Source: Acidimicrobilacustris europaeus (GTDB lineage Bacteria > Actinomycetota > Acidimicrobiia > Acidimicrobiales > Acidimicrobilacustridaceae). From it: a stretch of DNA of 64,000 bases. This document shows positions 44,655 to 53,441 of the stretch, one piece after another. Location: positions 1,674,001 to 1,738,000 of the forward strand of contig OZ239146.1 of assembly GCA_965194515.1 (NCBI GenBank). The letters are read 5' to 3'. A model generated the notes under the pieces. That model did no database searches and was not told where the DNA came from. It saw nothing but the letters and a program-made list of their open reading frames with translations. Numbering within the stretch: position 1 is the first letter of the stretch; every line of letters begins with the position of its first letter. The translations under genes were made by a program, and so were the position numbers.

Positions 44655-47600
44655 TCGAACCGTCGTCGTTGTTGTCGTTGAACCCGACGAGCCTGAAGCA
44701 CCCGAACTCGATGTGGTTCCATCGGGAAGCGACTGTGCCTGGCTGATGAGCGTCTGCGCTTCCTTGACCTTTGCCTGATAGCCAGCAAGATCGCCGTTTC
44801 GAAGCGCAGTGTCGGCATCGGTCAATGCCCTCGCCGCCTGATCGATCAACTGATCCTTCGTGGCATTGCCGGTAGAAGGAATCGTGGTGGTCGTCGTGGG
44901 ATCACTCGGCACGGATCCGCCATTGGTGGAGCCATTGTTCGTGGCGTCTTCCGGCGAGGCAACCCCCGACTCGAAGGTTTGCGGGTTGGCTCCGGGGAAC
45001 AGTGTTTGCAACGCTTCGCGAAGCGTGGGCTTCATGACGACCTGTCCGCCAAACACGGCGATGACCTGCTTGAGCTCAGGGATCGCTGTGTTGTTGTCTG
45101 ACGACACATACAGCGGACGGATATAGATGATCGAGTTGTTTACCGGGGTCAGCATCAAAGCGCCGAACTGAGTCCGCGATCCCTGCTGGTTAAGCAGCGT
45201 CGTGTACTTACTGACCTCGGGGTCGGAAAGAATGTTGGCGTTGACGATTGCCGGGCCATCGATATTGAAACCAGAAGGCATTTCGTACACAGTCAACTTG
45301 CCATACTGCGCAGGATCGCTGTTTGCGACCATGAACGATGTAAGCGTCTTTTTGGAGTCATCGTCGGAGAACGGAACGAACGGACGCAGCATCACGAACG
45401 ATTCAGTTTCCTCGCCTGGAAGTCGAATCAGCGAATACACGGGGCTGATGCGCGCTTCTCTTGTGCGCACAACGGTGGCGCCATTCACTGTTTGAGTAGA
45501 AGCAACTACTGGCGACGAACCGTTCACCGTGGAACCTGGATCCTGAGCAACGGACCAGCTCGATGACTTCTCGTAGAACGACTTCGCATCGCTGATGTGA
45601 TAGCGACCAAACATATTGGTCTGCACCCGGAAGAGATCTTCGGGATAGCGCCAATGCGCTTTCAGTTCCGCAGGCATCTCGTCGACACCAGCGAACAATG
45701 CCGGGAAGGCCTTTTGGTAGGCATTGACGATCGGGTCAGAGGGATCGACGATGTAGAGCTTCACTGTGCCGTCGTAGGTATCGACCACGCCCTTGACCGA
45801 GTTGCGGACGTAGTTGAATCGCTTACCACCGAGGTCGCTGCCAGCTGGAAGTCCGCTTGAATCAGCACGCTGCGCGTTCGGATAACGATCAGTTGTTGTG
45901 TAGCCGTCGAAGATGTACACGACTCGTCCGTCTTGAATTACCGGATATGGATCATTGTCGAACTGCATGAACGGAGCGACAGCTTCAACACGCTGGCGGA
46001 TATCGCGCTGATACACGATGCGGGAATCAGACGTAAGGAAGTTTGAGACCACAAGGTTCCAGTCCGAGAACCTCAGTCCGTACGCGGCCTTCTTGGGGAA
46101 GGAATCGAGTTTCACGCCGCCAGAGCCGGAGTACTCAGTGAACTTGGTTTGGCCGTCGGCCTCGATGAAATCGATTTCCTCGCGGGTTGCATTTGTAATT
46201 GCATAGCCCGTCACATTCTCGCCGTAATACAACTGTGGAGTTGAGACTTCAGTGGTCATTCGCGATGTATCGGTGATCTGAGGAACATTCCTGATCAAGA
46301 AATCGGGACGACCTTGCGTGGTCGTTGCATTGGCCGGAGCAAGGGCCACGCCATATCCGTGGGTGTAGGCCAAGTGCTGGCCTTCCCATGAACTCTGCGG
46401 AATCTGCCCAACATTCAGATCACGGGCACCGATGATCACCTGTGTATTGGCAATTTCACCCGATGGGGTCTTAATCGGATAGCGATCAACATCGAGCTCG
46501 TTGAATCGAAGTTGTGAGTACTGGCTCTGCAGACGCTGATAGGTCGGTTCAACGATCGTCGGATCAAGCAACCGGATATTGCGGATCGTTCCCGGGTTCT
46601 CATTGACGTTTTGCGTCGCAACCGATTTGTCTTGGTTGTAGATAAACGGTTTGGTGTCAACCTCGCTGAGACCCAAGGCCGTTCGTGTCGCACTGATGTT
46701 GTGGTCGATGTATGGCATCTCTCGAGTTGATTCCTCGGGTTCCACCACAAAGCGCTGGATGAACGCCGGATAGGCAACACCAGCAACCACCGAGATGAGC
46801 GCCCAAAGCCCGACCGCAACAACGGGAAGCGTCCAGCCGCGTCGCCAAATGTTTGCGATGAAAAGTCCAAACGACAAGATGGCGATGAAGAGTAAGAGAT
46901 AAATCGCTGGGAGTTGGGCCTTGACGTCGGTGTAGGTCGCGCCGTCAACCGTTCCGCGAGTGGAGTACGTAAGCGCAAAGCGCTGCAACCAATAATCAGC
47001 GGCCTTCACTAATGCCAGCAACCCAAGCAACACAGAAATATGCGCCTTGACCTGAGGAGTGACTCGCTCTCCTGCGGCCTGCAGGCGGATGCCGCCGTTG
47101 AGGTAATGCGCGACGACAGCCACGATAAGCAGGATGATGCCGGCTGCGAACAACCAATTCACTACCGATGCGTAGAACGGAAGCTTGAAGACGTAAAACC
47201 CAACATCGGTTTGGAACGTTTGATCGTTTACGCCGAAGCTTCCGCCATTGCGGAAAAGGACCCACTGGTTCCAGTCGCCCGACATTCCCAATCCGGCAAA
47301 AAGCGCAAGAACAAACGAAACGACCACGCGAACGGTCTTCGTTCGTCGACCAATCGTTTCGTGATAGCGCTCAAGCAAGTCGTCTTCTGGTCCGGTCGGG
47401 CGAACCTTCGGACCGATGCGGTCAGCAACCACCAAGTTGATGAGCACCATCACAAAAAACGCTGCAGTGAAAATTGCACCAAGAGCGATCTTCGCTCCGA
47501 GCACGCCGGTGAAAACCGAGCTGAGGCCCAACGAGTCGAACCACATCCAGTCGGTCCAGAAGCCGGCGAGGCCACGTAACGACAGGAACAGAACAAAGAC

Positions 47601-47678
47601 CACCGCCGCGGTCAAGATGAGAAAAAGGCGACCTCGCGAAATACGGCGACGCTGGGGCATATCAGTTGGGGTGCGCAT
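44637..47678 (-). CDS. UPF0182 family membrane protein
   Basis: A protein of about 1013 residues matching the actinobacterial UPF0182 family. Seven or so N-terminal helices (LFLILTAAVVFVLFLSLRGLAGFWTDWMWFDSLG, the last part being the family's typical WxDWxWFxxLG motif) are followed by a large extracytoplasmic domain with VTGYAITNATREEIDF and MLTPVNNSIIYIRPLYV. It ends in a Thr/Ser-rich tail (GTTSSSGASGSSG). Function is unknown in the family. ATG 47678 is preferred; ATG 47660 is possible. It follows the DivIVA-like gene in the same direction. Confidence 0.92.
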   Translation of the reverse strand: MRTPTDMPQRRRISRGRLFLILTAAVVFVLFLSLRGLAGFWTDWMWFDSLGLSSVFTGVLGAKIALGAIFTAAFFVMVLINLVVADRIGPKVRPTGPEDDLLERYHETIGRRTKTVRVVVSFVLALFAGLGMSGDWNQWVLFRNGGSFGVNDQTFQTDVGFYVFKLPFYASVVNWLFAAGIILLIVAVVAHYLNGGIRLQAAGERVTPQVKAHISVLLGLLALVKAADYWLQRFALTYSTRGTVDGATYTDVKAQLPAIYLLLFIAILSFGLFIANIWRRGWTLPVVAVGLWALISVVAGVAYPAFIQRFVVEPEESTREMPYIDHNISATRTALGLSEVDTKPFIYNQDKSVATQNVNENPGTIRNIRLLDPTIVEPTYQRLQSQYSQLRFNELDVDRYPIKTPSGEIANTQVIIGARDLNVGQIPQSSWEGQHLAYTHGYGVALAPANATTTQGRPDFLIRNVPQITDTSRMTTEVSTPQLYYGENVTGYAITNATREEIDFIEADGQTKFTEYSGSGGVKLDSFPKKAAYGLRFSDWNLVVSNFLTSDSRIVYQRDIRQRVEAVAPFMQFDNDPYPVIQDGRVVYIFDGYTTTDRYPNAQRADSSGLPAGSDLGGKRFNYVRNSVKGVVDTYDGTVKLYIVDPSDPIVNAYQKAFPALFAGVDEMPAELKAHWRYPEDLFRVQTNMFGRYHISDAKSFYEKSSSWSVAQDPGSTVNGSSPVVASTQTVNGATVVRTREARISPVYSLIRLPGEETESFVMLRPFVPFSDDDSKKTLTSFMVANSDPAQYGKLTVYEMPSGFNIDGPAIVNANILSDPEVSKYTTLLNQQGSRTQFGALMLTPVNNSIIYIRPLYVSSDNNTAIPELKQVIAVFGGQVVMKPTLREALQTLFPGANPQTFESGVASPEDATNNGSTNGGSVPSDPTTTTTIPSTGNATKDQLIDQAARALTDADTALRNGDLAGYQAKVKEAQTLISQAQSLPDGTTSSSGASGSSGSTTTTTTVRSGTPA

Positions 47679-47725
47679 GGACCCCCAGCCTACGGGCGTT
47701 CTGCGCCTAGTCCGGGTCGGGCCGA

Positions 47726-49582
47726 CTAAGAAACAGGAAGCACGGCGCAGTGGCAACCAGGGTGCAACGGGGGCACCTTGTGACCTGTGGGGAAGGCCCC
47801 ACCACGGTCTATTGGTCCACCAAGAGCATTGTCTTCGCAGTCGGGCGATGCACTGTCGCCTGCGGCAACGACCCAGCGCACCTTCGAGTTCTTGGGCAAT
47901 CGGTCGAGAACGCCCCGATTCGCCGCCCCCAGCACCGCAAAGGTGACGGCGTCATCGACCCGTTGGCCCTTCCATTCGCGGAAGGTGGACCGGATTTGCT
48001 GGGCAAGATCGTCGCGGTCACCAGCAGATTCCGATACAGCTCGTTCAAGCCGATCACGCAGTGGGCCGACGATCGCGCTTGCCAGATCGGCGGCGAGGTC
48101 ACCGACCGATGCACGGGCAGAACTGCGGCCCTTGACTGGCGCTATTGCCGCACCCGCTTCGGTGGCATCGGCAAGCGCCGGAAGAGCGATGTCTTCATAG
48201 CGTTCCAACTGGGACTCAGGAGTCGGAAGAAAAGCGATTGCAGTCAGGTTGCCCTTCACCGATCGCAATGTAGAGAGAAGTTCGTTTTGTTCGTCGGATA
48301 ACTCGCGCTTGATGCGACGAGCCAATGAACTTTCAATTGACGAAACCGCTGCATCGCGCGCTGCGATGAAGGCTTGATCGGCGTCGGCGGACACGTCGGA
48401 GGCAACGACTTCTGCTGCTTCAGGTACTACGACCTCGACGACCTCCTGAATGATTTCAGGTTCAGCCTCAGCGATTACATCGGCGACATCACTGCCGGTT
48501 GCAACTTCGTCTTCACCTTCTTGACGAAGCCGAGCAAAAACATCGGCGGCCTTGCCGCTCGAAGTGCGCACGACACGGACCGATGACGAATGGCGGCCTT
48601 CGCGCGGGTCTTCCTGCGAAACCGGGGTTTCAGTTGGAGGCTCAGGTGCATCTGCGACAACCGCTGCTTCCTCTACAAGTGCCTCGACGACGGGTTCTTC
48701 GACTGGAGGAACGACCGTGAGCTTGGGGGCCGACCGACGCGCTTCGGCGGGCATTTCAACGTTTCGGGCCTGCGAAGCTGGGAAGACGTCGATCGTTGGA
48801 TCCTCGGGCTCTTCAGCCGCAACGATCGGGGTAATGGTCGCCTCGAGTTCGAGGTCGACGCTTTGCAACGAGGCAACTTCGGCGGAGAGGCGGCCTTCGG
48901 GAAGAGCGACGTGAAGTTCCTCGGTAGCAACAGCAAGAGTTTCACGAACGATGTCGTAGGCAGCAGAGAGACGATCGCGTCCGGCTTGCAGTTGTTCGAT
49001 CTGTTGACGAAGTGCCTGACGGCGGTTTGCGAGATCGTCGAGCATGCGCTGGCGAACGTCCTTCGCCTCTTGCACCATCTCGCGACCCTGCTGCTTGCTG
49101 GCTTCGATGATTGCAGCAGCTTCAGCTTCAGCATTCGCGCGCTGGGTTTCGGCATACTCACGAATTTGCGCAGTTGCTTGCTCGGCCTCTTGGGTGCGCC
49201 GAGTCACAAGTGTTTCGGCGTCTTCTCGCAGGCGCACGGATTCCTCACGCGCCTCATGGAGAAGTCGCGCCACGTTTTCCTCGGCCTTGGCACGAATCTC
49301 GGCGGCAGCCGACTGAGCGGCATCGAGTACCCGTGTCGTTTCCTCGCCCAGCAATTTCGTGAGGTTCGAAGGGTCGATCGGATCGTGTTCGGCACTTTGG
49401 CGACGCGCCTGTTCGAGTTGGCGCTCGAGTTCCGAAGCTCGAGTTTCGGCGTTCTTCAACTGATTCGAGACCTGAAGGAGGTAACGCTGGACCTCAACAG
49501 GGTCAACGCCCTTCTTTACGGTCGCGAAAGTCTTATCGAGGATGCGGTCGGGATCGATCGGCCCGGACGAGTCGGTTGCCAT
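47726..49582 (-). CDS. DivIVA-like coiled-coil protein with phage-head-type Cys/His tail
   Basis: A 618-residue protein in three parts. Residues 8-60 resemble the DivIVA membrane-curvature domain (DPDRILDKTFATVKKGVDPVEVQRYL). Residues about 45-235 are a long charged coiled coil. Then comes an acidic Pro/Glu/Val linker, a helical part from about 400, and a compact end: VRWVVAAGDSASPDCEDNAL, RGGAFPTGHKVPPLHPGCHC. This end has the W-x-D-x-C and PPLHPxCxC pattern of the Mu gpF/SPP1 gp7 head-protein terminus, a likely zinc site. It probably marks poles or septa. ATG 49582 is preferred over GTG 49585. Confidence 0.8.
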   Translation of the reverse strand: MATDSSGPIDPDRILDKTFATVKKGVDPVEVQRYLLQVSNQLKNAETRASELERQLEQARRQSAEHDPIDPSNLTKLLGEETTRVLDAAQSAAAEIRAKAEENVARLLHEAREESVRLREDAETLVTRRTQEAEQATAQIREYAETQRANAEAEAAAIIEASKQQGREMVQEAKDVRQRMLDDLANRRQALRQQIEQLQAGRDRLSAAYDIVRETLAVATEELHVALPEGRLSAEVASLQSVDLELEATITPIVAAEEPEDPTIDVFPASQARNVEMPAEARRSAPKLTVVPPVEEPVVEALVEEAAVVADAPEPPTETPVSQEDPREGRHSSSVRVVRTSSGKAADVFARLRQEGEDEVATGSDVADVIAEAEPEIIQEVVEVVVPEAAEVVASDVSADADQAFIAARDAAVSSIESSLARRIKRELSDEQNELLSTLRSVKGNLTAIAFLPTPESQLERYEDIALPALADATEAGAAIAPVKGRSSARASVGDLAADLASAIVGPLRDRLERAVSESAGDRDDLAQQIRSTFREWKGQRVDDAVTFAVLGAANRGVLDRLPKNSKVRWVVAAGDSASPDCEDNALGGPIDRGGAFPTGHKVPPLHPGCHCAVLPVS

Positions 49583-49632
49583 CACCTGCGAGGTTACCGA
49601 CGAAAGGCCGACATTCCGGTGATACCAAGGGG

Positions 49633-50766
49633 TCAGTTGGCGACGAGAGCGGTGCCGACGGCCGGAAGCACCAAGTTGCCGCCGCCAACCGTCGTGAGAA
49701 CTTCAAGTGCTTGGGTCAATGACGCAACTGGCTCAACGCGTAGATCGCCCGCGTACTTCCGAGCCTCATCGATCTCGCTCGCAGGGACCAACATCAAATC
49801 GACACCAGCCCGGCGCGACGCCATCACTTTTTGGTGGATCCCACCGATTGGCCCCACTGAGCCATCGAGGCTGATCGTCCCCGTCACTGAAACCTTGAGC
49901 CCTCCAGTGAGACTGTCAGGAGTCATGACATCAAGGATCCCAAGAGTGAAGGCCAACCCCGCCGACGGGCCGCCCACCCGGCCGGAATCGATCGTTACCT
50001 CCACTGGAAAAGTAAACGAGAGTTCGCGGGTAAACGTTGAGACCCCGAGAAACCCTTTTGCGGTGTCACCTTCGCGAGCGCCAAGGACTACTTGAACCTG
50101 GCGGGATGGAAGAGCACCATCCAGCGTCGAATCAAAAGGTTCGACATCCAATGTGATCGTCTCTCCCGGAACCATCGCACTAATCACGTTGATCAATTGC
50201 TGGCTAAACGAAATCTGTTGACCATTGGCGCGAACAATGACATCTCCTGGAACCAGCATGTTGGCCGATGGTCCGCTTTCGACCACTGCTGCAACCACTG
50301 CGCCTGTTCCGTTTGATTCGACGGGATAACCGAGCCGTGTCAGCGCCTGATACTGCGCGGCATCTTTGGATTCCGACATCATCCGCAAATTGAGATCGCG
50401 ATTCTGGTCAGGCGATTGTTTGCCAAGAATGTCTTCGCGCGACGCGAGATCAAGATCGGGGTTTACCCATGCAGCGAGAGCTTCAAATGGTGTCGCTTGT
50501 CGAAGCGAAACAGTGAGGAAATCAACTTCTCCCCCGTTCACATACGTCTGCGCTCCGCTCACCGAAATAAGGCTCTCGGTTGGACGCGAAGAGCCCGGAG
50601 ACATCACGTAATACGGGAGCCGAAGAACCAACCCCAGCGTGATGATGAGTACGGCGAAGAAAAATCCAAGCGACGTCAGCCAACGGCGGCGTCGACTCCA
50701 GTGCGGGGATTCCTCACCCACAGTCGCAGGTGCGGGCACAGGTTCTTCTTCGGTGAACTCGACCAC
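49633..50766 (-). CDS. YlbL-type PDZ/Lon-like membrane protease
   Basis: A 377-residue protein with one N-terminal membrane helix (WLTSLGFFFAVLIITLGLVL), a PDZ domain around residues 140-235 (GAVVAAVVESGPSANMLVPGDVI) and a C-terminal Lon (S16) protease domain. The catalytic dyad is visible: Ser in RVGGPSAGLAF and Lys in GGIHQKVMAS. The family is standard in actinobacteria and Firmicutes and degrades membrane or secreted proteins on the outer face. GTG start. It is next to the DivIVA-like gene, and the divergent small membrane protein lies upstream. Confidence 0.93.
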   Translation of the reverse strand: MVEFTEEEPVPAPATVGEESPHWSRRRRWLTSLGFFFAVLIITLGLVLRLPYYVMSPGSSRPTESLISVSGAQTYVNGGEVDFLTVSLRQATPFEALAAWVNPDLDLASREDILGKQSPDQNRDLNLRMMSESKDAAQYQALTRLGYPVESNGTGAVVAAVVESGPSANMLVPGDVIVRANGQQISFSQQLINVISAMVPGETITLDVEPFDSTLDGALPSRQVQVVLGAREGDTAKGFLGVSTFTRELSFTFPVEVTIDSGRVGGPSAGLAFTLGILDVMTPDSLTGGLKVSVTGTISLDGSVGPIGGIHQKVMASRRAGVDLMLVPASEIDEARKYAGDLRVEPVASLTQALEVLTTVGGGNLVLPAVGTALVAN

Positions 50767-50874
50767 GTTGCTCCACAGACAAAGCGCGATGGATTCGGCC
50801 CATCGACGGTGTCAGCCTGCCATGTCCGAGACCATGAACCGGCGCGCCCGCCGACAGAGTGCGAGGATGTCCCC

Positions 50875-51057
50875 GTGACTGCGAGCAACCAATGGCAACC
50901 GATCTACGGCGATGACATCGGCCCAACCACTTCCGATCGCATCCGATCTGGGGTCAGCCTTGGCGTGGTCCTCGTCATTCTTGGCACCGCTCTCGCTGCC
51001 GGACTCGCGCTTTCGGTCGTCGTGCTCTTCGGGCTCTTCGGCGCCTCGATCGGCTGA
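50875..51057 (+). CDS. Small single-span membrane protein
   Basis: A 60-residue protein, TASNQWQPIYGDDIGPTTSD followed by a glycine/valine-rich membrane span (LGVVLVILGTALAAGLALSVVVLFGLFG). GTG 50875 has GAGG about 8 bases upstream; a longer frame exists to the left but overlaps the protease promoter and reads as non-coding. It ends 2 bases before the HEAT-repeat gene, so the two are probably co-transcribed. Function unknown. Confidence 0.7.
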   Translation: MTASNQWQPIYGDDIGPTTSDRIRSGVSLGVVLVILGTALAAGLALSVVVLFGLFGASIG

Positions 51058-51059
51058 GC

Positions 51060-51695
51060 ATGCCTGGCCGTCAACTAGACGACACCGTCGCTCGCCGACG
51101 CGACGCTGCACTCGCGGGCCATACGGGCGATGAGAACACAGCCCGATCCTTCCTCAGCGACGACGACGCGAACGTTCGTGCTACCGCGCTTGGTGCGCTC
51201 AACCGTCTCGGTGCGCTAACAGAGGACGAACTCATTCGAGCCACCAAGGATGCCGACCCAATCATGCGTCGTCGGGCGTGCACCGAATCAACGTCATGGA
51301 ACGGAAGTGTTGACGAACCAACCACCGCCGAAGTTGCGGCAGCTATCGCTGCACTTCTTTCCGATAGCGATGACTCCGTGGTCGAAATTGCCGCATGGGC
51401 TTGTGGAGAACGCCCACCGGCATCGAGTTCAACTATTGAACAACTGTGCGCGATTGCAACCCGACACGACGACGCGTTGTGTCGTGAATCTGCAGTTGCA
51501 GCGTTAGGCGCACTCGGCGATCCCGCCGGGCTTGGCGCGATCCTCTCTGCAACCGAAGATAAAGCAACAGTTCGCCGGCGTGCCGTTATCGCCCTCGCCC
51601 CATTTGATGGCCCCGAAGTCGACGCTGCTCTTGAACGGGCAACAAACGATCGGGATTGGCAGGTCCGGCAAGCTGCCGAAGACCTCAGTCCATGA
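51060..51695 (+). CDS. HEAT-repeat protein
   Basis: A 211-residue all-helical protein. Repeated units of 30-odd residues share the HEAT pattern: DDDANVRATALGALNRLG, DADPIMRRRACTES, DSDDSVVEIAAWACGE, DDALCRESAVAALGALGD, DKATVRRRAVIALAPFDG, NDRDWQVRQAAED. These stack into a protein-binding solenoid. No catalytic domain. It is probably a scaffold; the partner is unknown. Convergent with mreB, with an 11-base overlap of coding ends. Confidence 0.88.
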   Translation: MPGRQLDDTVARRRDAALAGHTGDENTARSFLSDDDANVRATALGALNRLGALTEDELIRATKDADPIMRRRACTESTSWNGSVDEPTTAEVAAAIAALLSDSDDSVVEIAAWACGERPPASSSTIEQLCAIATRHDDALCRESAVAALGALGDPAGLGAILSATEDKATVRRRAVIALAPFDGPEVDAALERATNDRDWQVRQAAEDLSP

Positions 51696-52680
51696 ACATG
51701 ACCTTGAGTGCGTCGAAGGATTCGACGCAATGGCCTGCTCCGAGCACAACTGATTCGAGTGGCGCTTGGACGAGGTGAACCGGAACATTTGTTTCGGATT
51801 CAATCCGGAGATCGAGACCGCGCAACATGCCACCGCCGCCAACCAGGTAAATGCCTTGTTCGATGAGGTCTTGGGCCAGTTCGGGCGGAGCTTGGCCCAA
51901 ACATGCGATGACCGCGTCGACCATTGCCGACACCGGTTCGTCGATTGCTTCGCGAACTTCTTCGGCAGTGAGAACAACGGTCTTGGGGAGACCACTCATA
52001 AGTTCACGTCCGCGAACCTCGGCAGCAAACTCATTTTCTGTTGGCCACGCCGAACCGATCGTGACTTTGATTTCTTCTGCGGTGCGTTCACCAACAGCGA
52101 TGCCGTATTCACGCCGGATGTAGGTCTGGATAGCAGCATCGATATCGAAACTTCCGACACGCACCGCTTCAAGCGCAACTACCCCACCAAGTGAGATGAG
52201 TGCGACTTCAGAGGTTCCGCCTCCGATGTCGATCACCATGTTGCCGAGCGGTTCGTTGATGGGAAGGCCGGAACCGATGGCCGCTGCCATGGGTTGTTCG
52301 ATGAGGTGCGCTTCAGCAGCACCAGCACGACGAGCAGCTTCGGTAACCGCACGCTGTTCGACAGCGGTAATCGCGGAGGGAACGCAAATGACAACACGCG
52401 GGCGGTTGAATCGGTTGACGCCAACACGCTGAAGCAGCAAACGGATCATTCGCTGGGTGACTTCGAAGTCGGTGATTGCGCCTTTTCGAAGAGGACGGAC
52501 CGCAACGATGTAGCTCGGCGTACGCCCAATCATTTGCCAGGCTTCGTGGCCCATGGCAAGCACGTCTTGTGTGCGGCTGTTGAGCGCAATTACTGACGGC
52601 TCGTTGAGGACAATGCCTTCGCCGCGAACGTAGACCAGTGTATTTGCGGTACCGAGGTCGATCGCAATGTCGCGTGCCAT
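51685..52680 (-). CDS. mreB: Rod shape-determining protein MreB/Mbl
   Basis: A bacterial actin homologue, 331 residues. The phosphate-1 motif is DIAIDLGTANTLVYVRGEGIV, phosphate-2 is VIDIGGGTSEVALISLGGVV, and the adenosine motif is LVGGGGMLRGLDLRIESE. Length is normal. MreB filaments guide lateral wall synthesis. mreC and mreD are not adjacent here; the neighbour upstream is a small membrane protein and moaE. The 14 in-frame codons before ATG 52680 lie in the gap and are unlikely to be used. Confidence 0.95.
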   Translation of the reverse strand: MARDIAIDLGTANTLVYVRGEGIVLNEPSVIALNSRTQDVLAMGHEAWQMIGRTPSYIVAVRPLRKGAITDFEVTQRMIRLLLQRVGVNRFNRPRVVICVPSAITAVEQRAVTEAARRAGAAEAHLIEQPMAAAIGSGLPINEPLGNMVIDIGGGTSEVALISLGGVVALEAVRVGSFDIDAAIQTYIRREYGIAVGERTAEEIKVTIGSAWPTENEFAAEVRGRELMSGLPKTVVLTAEEVREAIDEPVSAMVDAVIACLGQAPPELAQDLIEQGIYLVGGGGMLRGLDLRIESETNVPVHLVQAPLESVVLGAGHCVESFDALKVMFMD

Positions 52681-52681
52681 A

Positions 52682-52900
52682 TCAACGACCGCCCAATCGA
52701 CGCTTTTCCGCGTCTTGCACACCGCGCACTGGGCGTGGCGGAGTTGAAGGAACAGGCGGCGTACTTAAGGCATCCATTTCGCGCTGAAAGTCGTCAACGC
52801 TTGCCATGAAGTATGTGGGTTTGCGATGACGGATCCACACAATGAGCGAACCAACGGCAGCTACAACAACTGCGAAAAGAAGAAAAGCAACGCCGCTCAT
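52682..52900 (-). CDS. Small membrane protein between moaE and mreB
   Basis: A 72-residue protein with one N-terminal helix (SGVAFLLFAVVVAAVGSLIVWI) followed by a basic, Pro-rich cytoplasmic tail (STPPVPSTPPRPVRG). Its ATG overlaps the moaE stop by four bases, and its stop is one base from the mreB start, so all three are co-transcribed. The family is unknown. The mreB position hints at an envelope role, but this is only context. Confidence 0.72.
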   Translation of the reverse strand: MSGVAFLLFAVVVAAVGSLIVWIRHRKPTYFMASVDDFQREMDALSTPPVPSTPPRPVRGVQDAEKRRLGGR

Positions 52901-53379
52901 GCAAGAACTCCGCGATCGTCTACGTCGGTGATGTGCTGCGCCGCACGCGCCCATTGCGAACCACCGTCGAAGAATTCCTTCTTCCAGATCGGTACAGATT
53001 CCTTCAAGGTGTCGATTGCAAATTCACAGGCATCAAATGCGGCGACGCGATGGGGTGCAGATACCGCGACAACAACCGATGACTCGCTCAGGACGACTCG
53101 CCCTTCGCGATGCCAGATCGCGATTCGCCCTAACTCGGGCCACCTGTGACGAGCTTGATCAGCAATGGCGCCAAGGCGGGGCTCAACTTGTTCGGCCCAC
53201 GCCTCGTAATCGATATGCGTGACACCATGGGAGCCATCGGCATGGTCTCGGACCAAACCACTAAAAACCACCACAGCGCCACAGCCTGGGAGTGCAACCC
53301 AATCGGCTGCGACCCCGACCTCGAGCAATTGGTCGGTAAGCGCGACCCAATCGTCGGTGGTGGGTGGTTGAAGAGTCAC
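52897..53379 (-). CDS. moaE: Molybdopterin synthase catalytic subunit
   Basis: A 160-residue MoaE, which with thiocarboxylated MoaD converts cyclic pyranopterin monophosphate to molybdopterin. Seen motifs: CGAVVVFSGLVRDHADG, THIDYEAWAE, IAIWHREGRV, VAVSAPHRVAAFDACEFAID and the lysine-rich active site LKESVPIWKKEFFDGG. No moaD is adjacent. It overlaps the start of the small membrane-protein gene downstream and the 5' side of the divergent HtrA-like gene. Confidence 0.94.
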   Translation of the reverse strand: MTLQPPTTDDWVALTDQLLEVGVAADWVALPGCGAVVVFSGLVRDHADGSHGVTHIDYEAWAEQVEPRLGAIADQARHRWPELGRIAIWHREGRVVLSESSVVVAVSAPHRVAAFDACEFAIDTLKESVPIWKKEFFDGGSQWARAAQHITDVDDRGVLA

Positions 53380-53441
53380 GGCTGCCCATCGTAGTAGGGG
53401 CCGCGGCTAACTCTGCGGGGCCCACCGCTACATTCGCCCCC

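Noticed and set aside
47726..47870. Prophage origin for the DivIVA-like gene because of its capsid-like end
   Set aside because: No other phage genes are nearby and the surroundings are ordinary housekeeping genes; only the terminal module resembles phage protein.
48590..50095. A 501-residue plus-strand open frame
   Set aside because: It lies opposite the DivIVA-like gene and the protease gene, and its Phe/Arg/Cys-rich composition with no domain marks it as an antisense shadow of coiled-coil codons.
50416..50874. Upstream extension of the small membrane protein at 50875
   Set aside because: The extension is antisense to the 5' part of the protease gene and has shadow-like composition; GTG 50875 has a suitable ribosome-binding site.
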